A stretch of DNA of 64,000 bases from an uncultured Christensenellaceae bacterium (GTDB lineage: Bacteria > Bacillota > Clostridia > Christensenellales > UBA3700): positions 124,001-188,000 of the forward strand of contig CALWRH010000002.1 in assembly GCA_944383895.1 (NCBI GenBank), read 5' to 3'. Position 1 is the first letter of the stretch, and each line of letters begins with the position of its first letter. Of this stretch, positions 43,063 through 51,739 are shown one piece after another. The notes under the pieces are model-generated. The model did not search any database. It had not been told where the DNA came from and worked only from the letters and a program-made list of their open reading frames with translations. Both the position numbers and the translations under genes were made by a program.

Positions 43063-44037
43063 ATGACAGAAACGCAAAGACTTCTTCGGGAATCAAGACC
43101 GTACATGACGGTAGCCGCGGATAAAAAGAGCGGCGCGCTCAATCACTGTTATCTGATACTTTCGGACGACGACGTTGCGCGCAGAGAACTTTGCCGTCTT
43201 GCGGCAAAAGCCGCGCTTTGTCCTCACGGCGGTTGCGATAAATGTGAGGTCTGCGAGAAAATAAATGACGGAGCATACGTCGCTCTCAGAGTAAACGAGA
43301 GCGAGAAGATCTCCGTCGACGACGTGTCCGAACTAATAGAAGACAGCTATTTCACGGGCTTTGACGGAGATCTCAAAGTTTATGTCGTCAGCAATATGCA
43401 GGGCATGAACGAGAAGGCGCAGAATAAATTTCTCAAGACTCTCGAAGAACCGCCCGAAGGAGTGGTTTTCATACTCGGAGCAAGTCAGCAGACGTCGGTG
43501 CTCGCGACCATATTGTCGCGTTGCAAAAAACTGTATTTCGAAGGCTTTTCTCAGGAACAGATATTCGGCGTGCTGACAGAGGGAGAGGACGATCCCGACG
43601 AAGAAACCGTGCGTATGGCAACTCGTGCGGCGGTGTGCGGATTCGGCAATCTGACCCGTGCGCAAAAACTTTACAAAGACGTCGCGTTCGGAGAAAAATT
43701 TTCCCTGCTGGTGTCTGTTATACGCAATTTAACGTCGACGAAAAAGCTGGACGAACAGCTGATGAAATTAAAGATAGACAAGAGCAATATCGACGGTTAT
43801 CTGGATATAGCCGAGACCGTTTTCAGACTGTTGCTCGCGTCTAAACGCGGCGCGGCGGAAAAGGGGTTCGAAGAGCTCGAAGGGCTTAGCGGAGAGTACG
43901 ATTACCCCACGCTCGTCAATATACTCGAACTGATAATCAAGTGCAAGCGCATGAGCGAGAGCAACTGCAATCCGCAGTCGATCGCAGACGCGCTGTTTAT
44001 AGGAATTTTGGAGGTAAAATATCTATGCCGGAAATAG
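43063..44037 (+). CDS. holB: DNA polymerase III delta-prime-type subunit
   Basis: 324 residues, AAA+ clamp-loader fold. A zinc module CPHGGCDKCEVC is at ~47-58. DVSELIEDSYFTGFDGDLKV and QNKFLKTLEEPPEGVVFILG are typical, the latter being the sensor-1 region, followed by SRCKKLYFEGF. The clamp loader places the beta clamp at primed sites. It overlaps ricT by 13 nt. The N-terminus lacks a clear functional Walker A, as usual for delta-prime. Confidence 0.88.
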   Translation: MTETQRLLRESRPYMTVAADKKSGALNHCYLILSDDDVARRELCRLAAKAALCPHGGCDKCEVCEKINDGAYVALRVNESEKISVDDVSELIEDSYFTGFDGDLKVYVVSNMQGMNEKAQNKFLKTLEEPPEGVVFILGASQQTSVLATILSRCKKLYFEGFSQEQIFGVLTEGEDDPDEETVRMATRAAVCGFGNLTRAQKLYKDVAFGEKFSLLVSVIRNLTSTKKLDEQLMKLKIDKSNIDGYLDIAETVFRLLLASKRGAAEKGFEELEGLSGEYDYPTLVNILELIIKCKRMSESNCNPQSIADALFIGILEVKYLCRK

Positions 44038-44903
44038 TTGAAATAAAATTCCCGTCCAATCCCAAGACGTATTATTTCGATCCTAAAGGGATAAACTTCG
44101 AGGCGGGGGATAACGCCATAGTAGAAACGGTAAGAGGGCAGGAATACGGCAAGGTCGTCGGAGCAAACAGAACGGTAGACGACTCTGCAATCAAAGGTCA
44201 GCTCAAGCCCGTAATACGCAAGGCTACGCCCGAAGACGATCTGAGAGCGCAGGAAAATATCGATATGAAGGCTGCGGCAATGGATCTTTGCAACAAAAAG
44301 ATCGCCAAGCACGGACTCAAAATGAAACTCGTGGATGCGGAATACACTTTCGACCGCTCCAAGATAGTATTCAGCTTTACCGCAGACGGAAGGGTGGATT
44401 TCAGAGAGCTCGTCAAGGATATCGCAAGCGTTATGCACATGAGGATAGAACTCAGACAGATATACGAACGCGACGACATAAAGATGAGAGGCGCGCTCGC
44501 GATGTGCGGCAGACCCTGCTGCTGCATCACGCATCTTTCCGATTATGAAAAAGTAACGGTAAAGATGGCTAAAAATCAAAACATATCGCTCAATCCGACA
44601 AAAGTCAGCGGTATGTGCGGCAAGCTGATGTGCTGTCTGAGATACGAAAACGACTATTACGTGGAAACGGCAAAACTTCTGCCCAAGACGGGAAGTCTTG
44701 TTTCTACCGCAAAGGGTACGGGACGCGTCGAGGAGACTGACATGCTCAAGCGCAGGATAAAAGTCGCTATTCAGAACGAGGACGGAATAATCAACGAATA
44801 CTTCGAGGTCGGAGAATTCGAAGTTATAGGCGCGCCGCAGAAACAGAAAGTCAATAAAGAAGAAGAGCAGTACGAAAAAGAGCTGAAAAAGCTGGAAGAA
44901 TAA
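44025..44903 (+). CDS. ricT: PSP1-domain protein RicT (YaaT)
   Basis: 292 residues from the ATG at 44025, where GGAGG precedes. The PSP1 core has IELRQIYERDDIKMRGALAM followed by CGRPCCCITH and a second Cys group CGKLMCCLRYEND. In B. subtilis RicT, RicA and RicF form a complex binding 4Fe-4S clusters that helps RNase Y-dependent mRNA maturation. The cysteine-rich motifs here fit that role, although ricA and ricF are not in the window. It is the last gene of the yaaO-tmk-holB-ricT block and has an acidic and basic coiled tail. Confidence 0.92.
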   Translation: MPEIVEIKFPSNPKTYYFDPKGINFEAGDNAIVETVRGQEYGKVVGANRTVDDSAIKGQLKPVIRKATPEDDLRAQENIDMKAAAMDLCNKKIAKHGLKMKLVDAEYTFDRSKIVFSFTADGRVDFRELVKDIASVMHMRIELRQIYERDDIKMRGALAMCGRPCCCITHLSDYEKVTVKMAKNQNISLNPTKVSGMCGKLMCCLRYENDYYVETAKLLPKTGSLVSTAKGTGRVEETDMLKRRIKVAIQNEDGIINEYFEVGEFEVIGAPQKQKVNKEEEQYEKELKKLEE

Positions 44904-44920
44904 TTTTTGCGTTGTCTGCA

Positions 44921-44962
44921 AGAGGCGAGTTTGTCTTAGCGTAAAACGAGTTAGACGCCTCT
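44921..44962. repeat. Inverted repeat after ricT
   Basis: AGAGGCG (44921-44927) pairs with CGCCTCT (44956-44962) around a 28-nt loop. It may be a weak, U-poor terminator or an mRNA 3' stabiliser for the ricT transcript. Confidence 0.35.
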
Positions 44963-44996
44963 AACCAAAATGAACGCCCCAAATTTTTCAAAAAGG

Positions 44997-45025
44997 TTTA
45001 CAACCTCGGGGGCGTATGGTATAAT
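44997..45025 (+). promoter_or_regulatory. Promoter of the ferredoxin gene
   Basis: TTTACA (44997-45002), 17-nt spacer, perfect TATAAT (45020-45025), ~30 nt before the ATG. Confidence 0.8.
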
Positions 45026-45060
45026 CAAATCACAAAATCTAAGAAAGGAGATTTACGAAC

Positions 45061-45231
45061 ATGGCATACGTTATCGGAGATGGATGCATTAAGTGCGGTA
45101 ACTGCGCGGCTAACTGCCCCGTTGAAGCGATTTCTGAGGGCGACGACAAGTACGTTATCGACGCTGACACCTGCATCAGCTGCGGCACTTGCGCTGCCGG
45201 CTGCCCCGTTGAAGTAATCAGCGAGGAATAA
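45061..45231 (+). CDS. Clostridial-type 2[4Fe-4S] ferredoxin
   Basis: 56 residues, the classic size. Two cluster motifs: CIKCGNCAANCPVEAI near residue 9 and CISCGTCAAGCPVEVI near residue 38. The gene is monocistronic with its own promoter, an AAAGGAG site and a strong terminator, as expected for an abundant electron carrier. It is a plausible redox partner of the hydrogenase at the window start. Confidence 0.96.
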   Translation: MAYVIGDGCIKCGNCAANCPVEAISEGDDKYVIDADTCISCGTCAAGCPVEVISEE

Positions 45232-45260
45232 TTTGCAGAAGCTTACAAATGAATTCAGTC

Positions 45261-45299
45261 GGACGGGCGCGGTCATGTGACTGCGCCCGTCCTTTTTTT
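45261..45299 (+). terminator. Strong intrinsic terminator of the ferredoxin gene
   Basis: Stem GGACGGGCGC/GCGCCCGTCC, extended inwards by GTCA/TGAC, with T7. Confidence 0.94.
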
Positions 45300-45418
45300 A
45301 TGCTTTTTTGCGACTATTTGCGCGCGTTATTTTTTCAAAGTTGGTTCAAGCCCTTTATTTTTGCGCGCATATATGATAAAATTATCAGGATAACGGATTT
45401 TTAATGCACGGAGGAAAA

Positions 45419-46327
45419 ATGAAAAAAGATTTCTTGTGTATGGACGGCGTAAGCAAAGACTTGCTGACTCATCTTCTCGATGACGCCGCAGAGATGAAAA
45501 AGCAGGTTTTATCCTCAGACAAGACCTGCGATCTGCTGAAAGGAAAGACTGTTGCCACTCTTTTTTACGAAAACAGCACGAGGACGCGCTGTTCGTTTGA
45601 GGACGCGTGCAAATACCTCGGCGTGACGGTCACGGTTGTCGACGTGTCGACGTCGAGCGTTCAGAAAGGCGAGAGCATACTCGATACCGCAAGGACGATA
45701 GAGGCGATGGGTACGGACGCGATCGTTATAAGACACTCCGCGTCGGGCGCGCCTAAGTACGTTGCGGACAACGTAAAGTGCAGCGTCATAAACGCAGGCG
45801 ACGGTCTGCACGCGCACCCCACTCAGGCACTTCTCGACCTTTTCACGATACGCGAAAAATTCGGTAAAGTTGAAGGACTCACCGTTACGATAATCGGCGA
45901 CGTCAAGCACAGCAGAGTTGCAAGGAGCAATATCGTTTCGCTTACCACGATGGGCGCGAAAGTCAGAGTTTTCGGCCCTCCGACAATGATCCCGCAGGCG
46001 GCGGAAAGACTCGGCTGCGAGGTCTGCACGTCGATCGAGGACGCCTTCAGAGGCAGCGACGTGATCATGGGGCTCAGGATACAGCTCGAGCGTCAGCAGA
46101 AAGGCTTGTTCCCGAGTTACGGAGAATACGCTAAATTCTTCGGCATAAATCCCGAGAGGATGCAGCTCGCCAACAAGGGCGCGATAGCAATGCACCCCGG
46201 TCCCGTAAACAGAGGCGTTGAATTTTCTTATTCTCTCTGCGAGGACGAGTGCTGTTACAAAGACATACAGGTCACTAACGGCGTAGCTACGCGTATGGCT
46301 CTGCTCAAATGGGTATTGGAGGACTGA
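45419..46327 (+). CDS. pyrB: Aspartate carbamoyltransferase catalytic subunit
   Basis: 302 residues from the ATG at 45419 (GGAGG upstream); an earlier in-frame ATG lies in the ribosome binding site and is rejected. Carbamoyl-phosphate site YENSTRTRCSFEDACKYLG, carbamoyl-aspartate region HAHPTQALLDLFTI, and HPGPVNRGVEF are all present. It makes carbamoyl aspartate, the first committed step of pyrimidine synthesis. It is first in the operon pyrB-C-F-K-D-E. No PyrR-type attenuator is seen in the short leader, and no regulatory pyrI follows. Confidence 0.96.
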   Translation: MKKDFLCMDGVSKDLLTHLLDDAAEMKKQVLSSDKTCDLLKGKTVATLFYENSTRTRCSFEDACKYLGVTVTVVDVSTSSVQKGESILDTARTIEAMGTDAIVIRHSASGAPKYVADNVKCSVINAGDGLHAHPTQALLDLFTIREKFGKVEGLTVTIIGDVKHSRVARSNIVSLTTMGAKVRVFGPPTMIPQAAERLGCEVCTSIEDAFRGSDVIMGLRIQLERQQKGLFPSYGEYAKFFGINPERMQLANKGAIAMHPGPVNRGVEFSYSLCEDECCYKDIQVTNGVATRMALLKWVLED

Positions 46328-46328
46328 C

Positions 46329-47591
46329 ATGAAGAAATTGCTTATAAGATCCGCGCTCGTCGGAGGCAAGAAAAAGGACATACTGATAAGCGGCAGCAGA
46401 ATAGAGAAGATCGCCGCGGATATTGAGGCAGACGGTTGCGAAGTAGTCGAGGCGGACGGACTTACCGCACTGCCTGCGTTCGTGGACATGCACGTTCATC
46501 TGCGCGAGCCCGGGTTTGAATACAAAGAGGACATAGAGAGCGGCACGCGTGCCGCAGTTGCGGGCGGCTTTTCGGCGGTATGCTGTATGCCCAACACGAA
46601 ACCCGTGACGGACAACAAATACATCGTGAGATATATAAAAGACAGAGCAAGAGAGGTCGATCTTGCAAAAGTCTATCCGATAGCCGCAGTAAGCGTTGGC
46701 GAAAAGGGCGAAACGATCACCGAAATGGGCAAGCTCAAAGAGGCGGGCGCTGTCGCGTTTTCGGATGACGGCAGACCCGTGGAGAGCGCGCAGCTCATGC
46801 GTATCGCGCTCGAATACGCAAGCGGTTTCGGCATGCTCGTGATAAGCCACTGCGAGGATATGTCGCTTGTCAACGACGGCGTAATGAACGAAGGCTATCA
46901 CGCTACGCTCGCGGGATATAAGGGAATCACCCGTGCGAGCGAAGAGGTCATGGTAGCGAGAGATATCGTGCTTGCGGAAACTCTCGGTGCGCGCGTGCAC
47001 ATCGCGCATATCAGCACCAAGGGCAGCGCGCAGCTGATAAGAGAGGCAAAGGCGCGCGGCGTAAAAGTTACCTGCGAGACCTGTCCGCACTATTTTGCGG
47101 CTACGGACGAACTTTGTCTGAGCGGCAACGCGGACGCTAAAGTCAATCCTCCTCTGAGAGAGGAGAGCGACCGCTTAGCGATAATAGAGGCAATAAAAGA
47201 CGGCACCGTGGACGCGATAGTTACCGATCACGCTCCTCACGCCAAACACGAAAAAGAGGGCGGACTCATCGGCGCGGCGAACGGTATAAGCGGCATCGAA
47301 ACTTCTTTCGCACTGTCCTACACGACGCTCGTAAAGAGCGGCGCGATCACTCTCGACAAGCTCAGCGAGCTTATGACTGCAAAGCCCGCGTCGCTCGTCA
47401 ACATAGAGTGCGGAAAGCTCGAAGAAGGCGCGCTTGCAGACATTACGCTCGTGGATCTTGACAGAAAGTACAGGATTGACAAAACCAAATTCTTCTCCAA
47501 AGGAAAAAACACTCCGTTCGACGGCAGAGAGGTGTACGGCAAGGTATGTTGCACGATAGTCGACGGGAGCATTAAATACAAAGAGGTGTGA
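46329..47591 (+). CDS. pyrC: Dihydroorotase
   Basis: 420 residues, class I type. Zinc ligands in FVDMHVHLREPGFEYKED, HIAHISTKGSAQLI and the catalytic aspartate in IVTDHAPHAKHEKEGG. It cyclises carbamoyl aspartate to dihydroorotate. It starts one base after pyrB, with GGAGG inside the pyrB end. An amidohydrolase of hydantoin type is the main alternative, but the operon settles it. Confidence 0.95.
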   Translation: MKKLLIRSALVGGKKKDILISGSRIEKIAADIEADGCEVVEADGLTALPAFVDMHVHLREPGFEYKEDIESGTRAAVAGGFSAVCCMPNTKPVTDNKYIVRYIKDRAREVDLAKVYPIAAVSVGEKGETITEMGKLKEAGAVAFSDDGRPVESAQLMRIALEYASGFGMLVISHCEDMSLVNDGVMNEGYHATLAGYKGITRASEEVMVARDIVLAETLGARVHIAHISTKGSAQLIREAKARGVKVTCETCPHYFAATDELCLSGNADAKVNPPLREESDRLAIIEAIKDGTVDAIVTDHAPHAKHEKEGGLIGAANGISGIETSFALSYTTLVKSGAITLDKLSELMTAKPASLVNIECGKLEEGALADITLVDLDRKYRIDKTKFFSKGKNTPFDGREVYGKVCCTIVDGSIKYKEV

Positions 47592-47592
47592 T

Positions 47593-48498
47593 ATGATAAT
47601 CGACAAACTCATCGATGCAATAAAGAGAACAGACAATCCGTCCGTTATCGGACTCGACACATGCGTGGACTATCTCCCCGACGAGATGAAAGAGAAATGC
47701 GTGACTCTCGACGACGCGGCGAACTATATAACCAAGTTCAACTTCGACCTCGTGGACGCGCTCAAAGACGTAGTTCCCGCGGTAAAAGTACAGGTAGCGT
47801 ATTACGAAATGTACGGCGTTGCGGGCATGCGCGCTTTCAAGGACACTCTCGCTTACGCGCGCGCTAACGGCATGATAGCGATAGCGGATATAAAGCGCAA
47901 CGACATCGGCAGCACCGCCGCGGCGTACAGCAAGGCGTATATCGGCGCGACTGAGCTTGCGGGCGGAGTCAAAGTAACGCCTTTCGAGAGCGATTTCGTT
48001 ACCGTAAACGGCTATCTCGGCAGCGACGGCGTAAAACCTTTCGTAGCTGACTGCGAAAAGAACGACAAAGGCATATTCGTACTCGTCAAGACGTCCAATC
48101 CCGCCAGCGGAGAATTGCAGGACAAGCCGCTCGGCGACAAGGTAACGCTTTATGACGCAATGGCAGATCTCGTGGACGATTGGGGCAAAAACCTTATAGG
48201 CAAATACGGATATTCTTCGGTAGGCGCGGTCGTCGGAGCTACTCACAAAGAGCAGGCAGCTAAGATAAGAGCGGCTCATCCGCATCTGTTCTTCCTTATC
48301 CCGGGCTACGGCGCTCAGGGCGGAAAGGCAGAAGATCTCGCCGTATGTTTCAAGGACGGTATCGGCGGTATAGTCAATTCTTCGCGCGGCATCCTCTGCG
48401 CATACAAGAAAGAACAGTACGCAGGACTCAACTACAAGGACGCTGCGCTCAAAGCCGCGCTCGATATGCAGAAAGATCTTACAAGGTGCATCAGATGA
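47593..48498 (+). CDS. pyrF: Orotidine-5'-phosphate decarboxylase (group 2)
   Basis: 301 residues, the longer subfamily. Substrate aspartate in GLDTCVDYLPDEM, KVQVAYYEMYG, and the catalytic Asp-Lys-x-x-Asp motif in ADIKRNDIGSTAAAY. It converts OMP to UMP, the last step. It begins one base after pyrC and overlaps pyrK (ATGA). Here pyrF precedes pyrK-pyrD-pyrE instead of following them. Confidence 0.95.
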   Translation: MIIDKLIDAIKRTDNPSVIGLDTCVDYLPDEMKEKCVTLDDAANYITKFNFDLVDALKDVVPAVKVQVAYYEMYGVAGMRAFKDTLAYARANGMIAIADIKRNDIGSTAAAYSKAYIGATELAGGVKVTPFESDFVTVNGYLGSDGVKPFVADCEKNDKGIFVLVKTSNPASGELQDKPLGDKVTLYDAMADLVDDWGKNLIGKYGYSSVGAVVGATHKEQAAKIRAAHPHLFFLIPGYGAQGGKAEDLAVCFKDGIGGIVNSSRGILCAYKKEQYAGLNYKDAALKAALDMQKDLTRCIR

Positions 48499-49259
48499 AA
48501 GACAGAATCGCTACCGTAATCAAAAACAGACCCTGCGCTGAAGGGATATGGAGCATGACTCTCGCGTTCGACGATCTCGAAGAGATAAAGGGAGCGCAGT
48601 TTCTCGACATCAAACTGCCCGACAGGAGCAAGGTGCTCAGAAGACCCTTCTGTATCTGCGATTTTGACAAGGACGCAAAGACCGCGGACGTATGTTATGC
48701 GGTCGTGGGAGAGGGTACGAAGGTGCTTACGGAGGTAAAAGAGGGCGACAAGCTCAACGTTCTCCTGCCTCTCGGCAACGGGTATTCCCCCAAAGGCAAA
48801 AGAATAATGCTTGTTGGCGGCGGCATGGGTTCGGCTGTACTTCCCGCCGTCATTACCGCCAATCCCGACAAGGAGTTTTTCGTATATCTCGGCTTTGCAA
48901 ACGCAGGCAAAGTCGTGCTCGAAAAAGAGATATCCGCTAAGGGCGCGACGGTTACCGTTGCGACGGACGACGGCAGTTACGGCAAAAAAGGTTTCGTCAC
49001 TTCTTATGCGAGAGAGGCTGTCGATACTGTAAAGCCCGACGAGATATTCGTGTGCGGACCCGAAGTGATGTACAAGGCGGTCAGAAAGAGTTTCGAGGGT
49101 TGCGGCGTACCCGTTTACGTTTCTCTCGAACAGCGCATGGGTTGCGGCATAGGCGCGTGCCTCGTCTGCAACTGCAAGGTAAAACGCGCTGACGGTGAGG
49201 GATACGTCAGAGTGTGCAAGGACGGTCCCGTATTCCTTCTCGACGAGGTGGTATTATGA
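48495..49259 (+). CDS. pyrK: Dihydroorotate dehydrogenase electron transfer subunit
   Basis: 254 residues from the ATG at 48495 (AAGGTG upstream; overlap with pyrF). FAD-binding RRPFCICDFD, NAD-binding VGGGMGSAVLP, and a C-terminal 2Fe-2S group CGIGACLVCNCKV with a later cysteine in VRVCKDGPVF. It passes electrons from orotate formation to NAD+, forming a complex with PyrD. Its presence marks the class 1B dehydrogenase of Firmicutes. Confidence 0.95.
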   Translation: MKDRIATVIKNRPCAEGIWSMTLAFDDLEEIKGAQFLDIKLPDRSKVLRRPFCICDFDKDAKTADVCYAVVGEGTKVLTEVKEGDKLNVLLPLGNGYSPKGKRIMLVGGGMGSAVLPAVITANPDKEFFVYLGFANAGKVVLEKEISAKGATVTVATDDGSYGKKGFVTSYAREAVDTVKPDEIFVCGPEVMYKAVRKSFEGCGVPVYVSLEQRMGCGIGACLVCNCKVKRADGEGYVRVCKDGPVFLLDEVVL

Positions 49260-50164
49260 GCAATCTCAAAGTAAATATCGCGGGCGTAGAATTCAAAAAC
49301 CCGATAATCACCGCAAGCGGAACTTTCGGGTTCGGCAAAGAATATTCCGAGTTCTATCCGCTTTCCGCGCTGGGCGGAATATGCACTAAAGGTCTTACTC
49401 TCAGAAAGCGCGAGGGCAATCCCCCTCCGAGAGTTGCAGAAACTTACGGCGGCATGCTCAACAGCGTCGGATTGCAGAATCCCGGCATAGAGCACTATCT
49501 TGCCGAGGACGACAAAAGACTTGCAAAAGAAGACGTGGTTGTGATCGCAAATATCGCGGGATCGACTCTCGAAGATTACATAGCTATCGCGGAGCGCATA
49601 AACGACAGCCACGCCGATATGGTGGAACTCAACATCTCTTGCCCCAACGTAAAACAGGGAGGTATGGCTTTCGGCGTTCTTCCCAAAAACGTCGAAGAGG
49701 TAACGAGGGCGGTAAAGAACGTCTGCAAAAAACCCGTGATAACCAAGCTGTCGCCTAACGTGAGCTGTATCGCGGACAACGCGCGTGCGGCTGAGGCTGG
49801 CGGTGCGGACGCGGTATCTCTCATTAATACGCTTTCGGGCATGGCGGTAAACTACAAGACGAGAAGACCCGTTCTTGCAAACAACAACGGCGGACTTTCG
49901 GGTCCCTGCGTAAAACCCGTCGCGCTCAAAATGGTATGGGAGTGCTACAATGCGGTAAAGATACCGATCATAGGACTCGGCGGCATAACGAGCTATACAG
50001 ATGTGCTCGAGTTTATGATCTGCGGCGCACGCGCAGTACAGGTAGGAACCGCAAACTTCACCGATCCTACCGCGGCTTACGATATAGCAAAGGATCTCGA
50101 AAAATACGTTTCTGAAAACGACATCGACATAAACGATCTTGTCGGCACGCTGATATTAAACTGA
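49256..50164 (+). CDS. pyrD: Dihydroorotate dehydrogenase, class 1B catalytic subunit
   Basis: 302 residues. FMN barrel with PIITASGTFGFGKEYSEFY, the active-site cysteine in NISCPNVKQGGMAFG, and phosphate-binding GLGGITSYTDVLEFMICGA. The start at 49256 follows GAGGTGG and overlaps the pyrK stop (ATGA). Oxidises dihydroorotate to orotate in a PyrD2-PyrK2 complex. Confidence 0.96.
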   Translation: MSNLKVNIAGVEFKNPIITASGTFGFGKEYSEFYPLSALGGICTKGLTLRKREGNPPPRVAETYGGMLNSVGLQNPGIEHYLAEDDKRLAKEDVVVIANIAGSTLEDYIAIAERINDSHADMVELNISCPNVKQGGMAFGVLPKNVEEVTRAVKNVCKKPVITKLSPNVSCIADNARAAEAGGADAVSLINTLSGMAVNYKTRRPVLANNNGGLSGPCVKPVALKMVWECYNAVKIPIIGLGGITSYTDVLEFMICGARAVQVGTANFTDPTAAYDIAKDLEKYVSENDIDINDLVGTLILN

Positions 50165-50224
50165 TTTAACAGACACCGACAGGAAAAAACCATAAAAATC
50201 AACATAAATCGGAGGACAAACGAT

Positions 50225-50815
50225 ATGATGACTACAGAGCAGGCATTGGAAGTATACCGCAGCACGGGCGCGATACTCAAAGGACATTTCAGACTTACGT
50301 CGGGCAGACACTCTGACACCTATATGCAGAGCGCGAAGGTATTCGTAGACCCCAAGGCGAGCGAAACTCTCTGCAAGGCGCTTGCAGAAAAACTCAACGA
50401 TTCCGGCATAGAGGCAGACGTTGTTATCTCTCCCGCAATCGGCGGCATACTCATGGGATACGAAGTCGCAAGACAGCTCGGCAAACCCAACATCTTTGCG
50501 GAGCGCGAAAACGGAGTGATGACTCTGCGCCGCGGATTCACGATAGAAAAAGGCACTAAATTCGTCGTATGCGAAGACGTTGTCACGACGGGAGGCTCTG
50601 TCAAAGAAGTCATCGCTCTCGTAAAAGAGGCAGGCGGCGAAGTAGTAGCCGTCGCATCTCTCGTTGACAGGAGCAACGGCAAGGTTGATTTCGGCGTAAA
50701 ATTCGTCAACCTCATCAGCATGGACATCACGTCTTACGAACCCGACGAGTGCCCGCTTTGCAAAGAAGGCAAGATCGAGCTTGTAAAGCCCGGTTCCAGA
50801 GTCTTTACCAAGTGA
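50225..50815 (+). CDS. pyrE: Orotate phosphoribosyltransferase
   Basis: 196 residues. The PRPP-binding motif [16 protein letters not shown] and the dimer loop region [19 protein letters not shown] are present; [15 protein letters not shown] marks the orotate side. The C-terminal tail ([20 protein letters not shown]) has a CPLC pair of unknown use, seen in the longer Firmicutes-type enzyme. A 60-nt gap from pyrD with GGAGGACAA suggests separate translation. Two ATGs are adjacent; 50225 is used here. Confidence 0.95.
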   Translation: MMTTEQALEVYRSTGAILKGHFRLTSGRHSDTYMQSAKVFVDPKASETLCKALAEKLNDSGIEADVVISPAIGGILMGYEVARQLGKPNIFAERENGVMTLRRGFTIEKGTKFVVCEDVVTTGGSVKEVIALVKEAGGEVVAVASLVDRSNGKVDFGVKFVNLISMDITSYEPDECPLCKEGKIELVKPGSRVFTK

Positions 50816-50822
50816 GTCGCTT

Positions 50823-51641
50823 ATGTGGAAAAGAGTAGAAAGAGCTTATACGAGCCTGCGCAACAGAGTAGACTTTAAGCCGCAGATAGGTATAGTTCTC
50901 GGCAGCGGACTCGGCGCGATAGCAGAAAATATAGAGAGCGTTTACAGCGTGCCTTTCGAGAACGTGCAGGGTATGCCGACTTCTACGGTAGAAGGACACA
51001 GCGGCAGATTCGTGTTCGGATACATCAACCGCGTACCCGTAGTCGTTATGCAGGGCAGAGTTCACTATTACGAGGGGTATACTCCGCAGGAGGCAGTGCT
51101 TCCTATCCGACTTATGATACGCATGGGCGTAAAGGCGCTCGTGCTGACCAATGCGGCGGGAGGTATAAGAGAGGACCTCAATACGGGAGATATAATGATG
51201 ATCTCCGATCACATTTCGCTCGTTCCTTCTCCGCTTATCGGTAAGAACGATCCGTCATACGGCGACAGATTCCCCGATATGAGCGAGGCTTACGACAGCG
51301 GACTCAGAGAGATGGCGCGCGTTGCGGCAAAGAAAGTCGGACTCGATATAAAAGAGGGCGTCTATATTCAGTTTACGGGCCCCAACTTCGAAACCCCCGC
51401 AGAAGTACGCATGGCGAGAGCCATGGGCGCAGACGCGGTCGGCATGAGCACGGCGATAGAGACCATTGCGGCTGTGCATATGGGCATAAAGGTGCTCGGA
51501 CTTTCCTTTATCAGCAACAAAGCCTGCGGACTCAGCGATCAGAAACTCAGTCATCTCGACGTACAGGCGGAGAGCCGTGCGGTAACGGGCAAACTCAGCA
51601 AGCTCATAGAAGAGCTCGTGCTGATGGCGTCCAACAAATAA
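50823..51641 (+). CDS. punA: Purine-nucleoside phosphorylase (trimeric type)
   Basis: 272 residues. Phosphate site GIVLGSGLGAIAE and GHSGRFVFG, GRVHYYEGYTP, the base-binding glutamate in GPNFETPAEVRMARAMGADA and KACGLSDQKLSHLDV. It cleaves inosine and guanosine with phosphate for purine salvage. It starts 7 nt after pyrE, so it is probably part of the same transcript, with a weak ribosome binding site. Confidence 0.94.
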   Translation: MWKRVERAYTSLRNRVDFKPQIGIVLGSGLGAIAENIESVYSVPFENVQGMPTSTVEGHSGRFVFGYINRVPVVVMQGRVHYYEGYTPQEAVLPIRLMIRMGVKALVLTNAAGGIREDLNTGDIMMISDHISLVPSPLIGKNDPSYGDRFPDMSEAYDSGLREMARVAAKKVGLDIKEGVYIQFTGPNFETPAEVRMARAMGADAVGMSTAIETIAAVHMGIKVLGLSFISNKACGLSDQKLSHLDVQAESRAVTGKLSKLIEELVLMASNK

Positions 51642-51739
51642 AGCAGGTTTAACAGACACATACATGAAAAATTGCAGATGCAGACGTGCCGCAGAGAGCG
51701 GCGCGCCTACGCTGAGTTTTTCGAGGACGGCTAAGAGAT

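Noticed and set aside
45300..45418. PyrR-type attenuator or UMP riboswitch before pyrB
   Set aside because: The region has no terminator/antiterminator pair and only a weak promoter candidate; nothing supports an attenuator.
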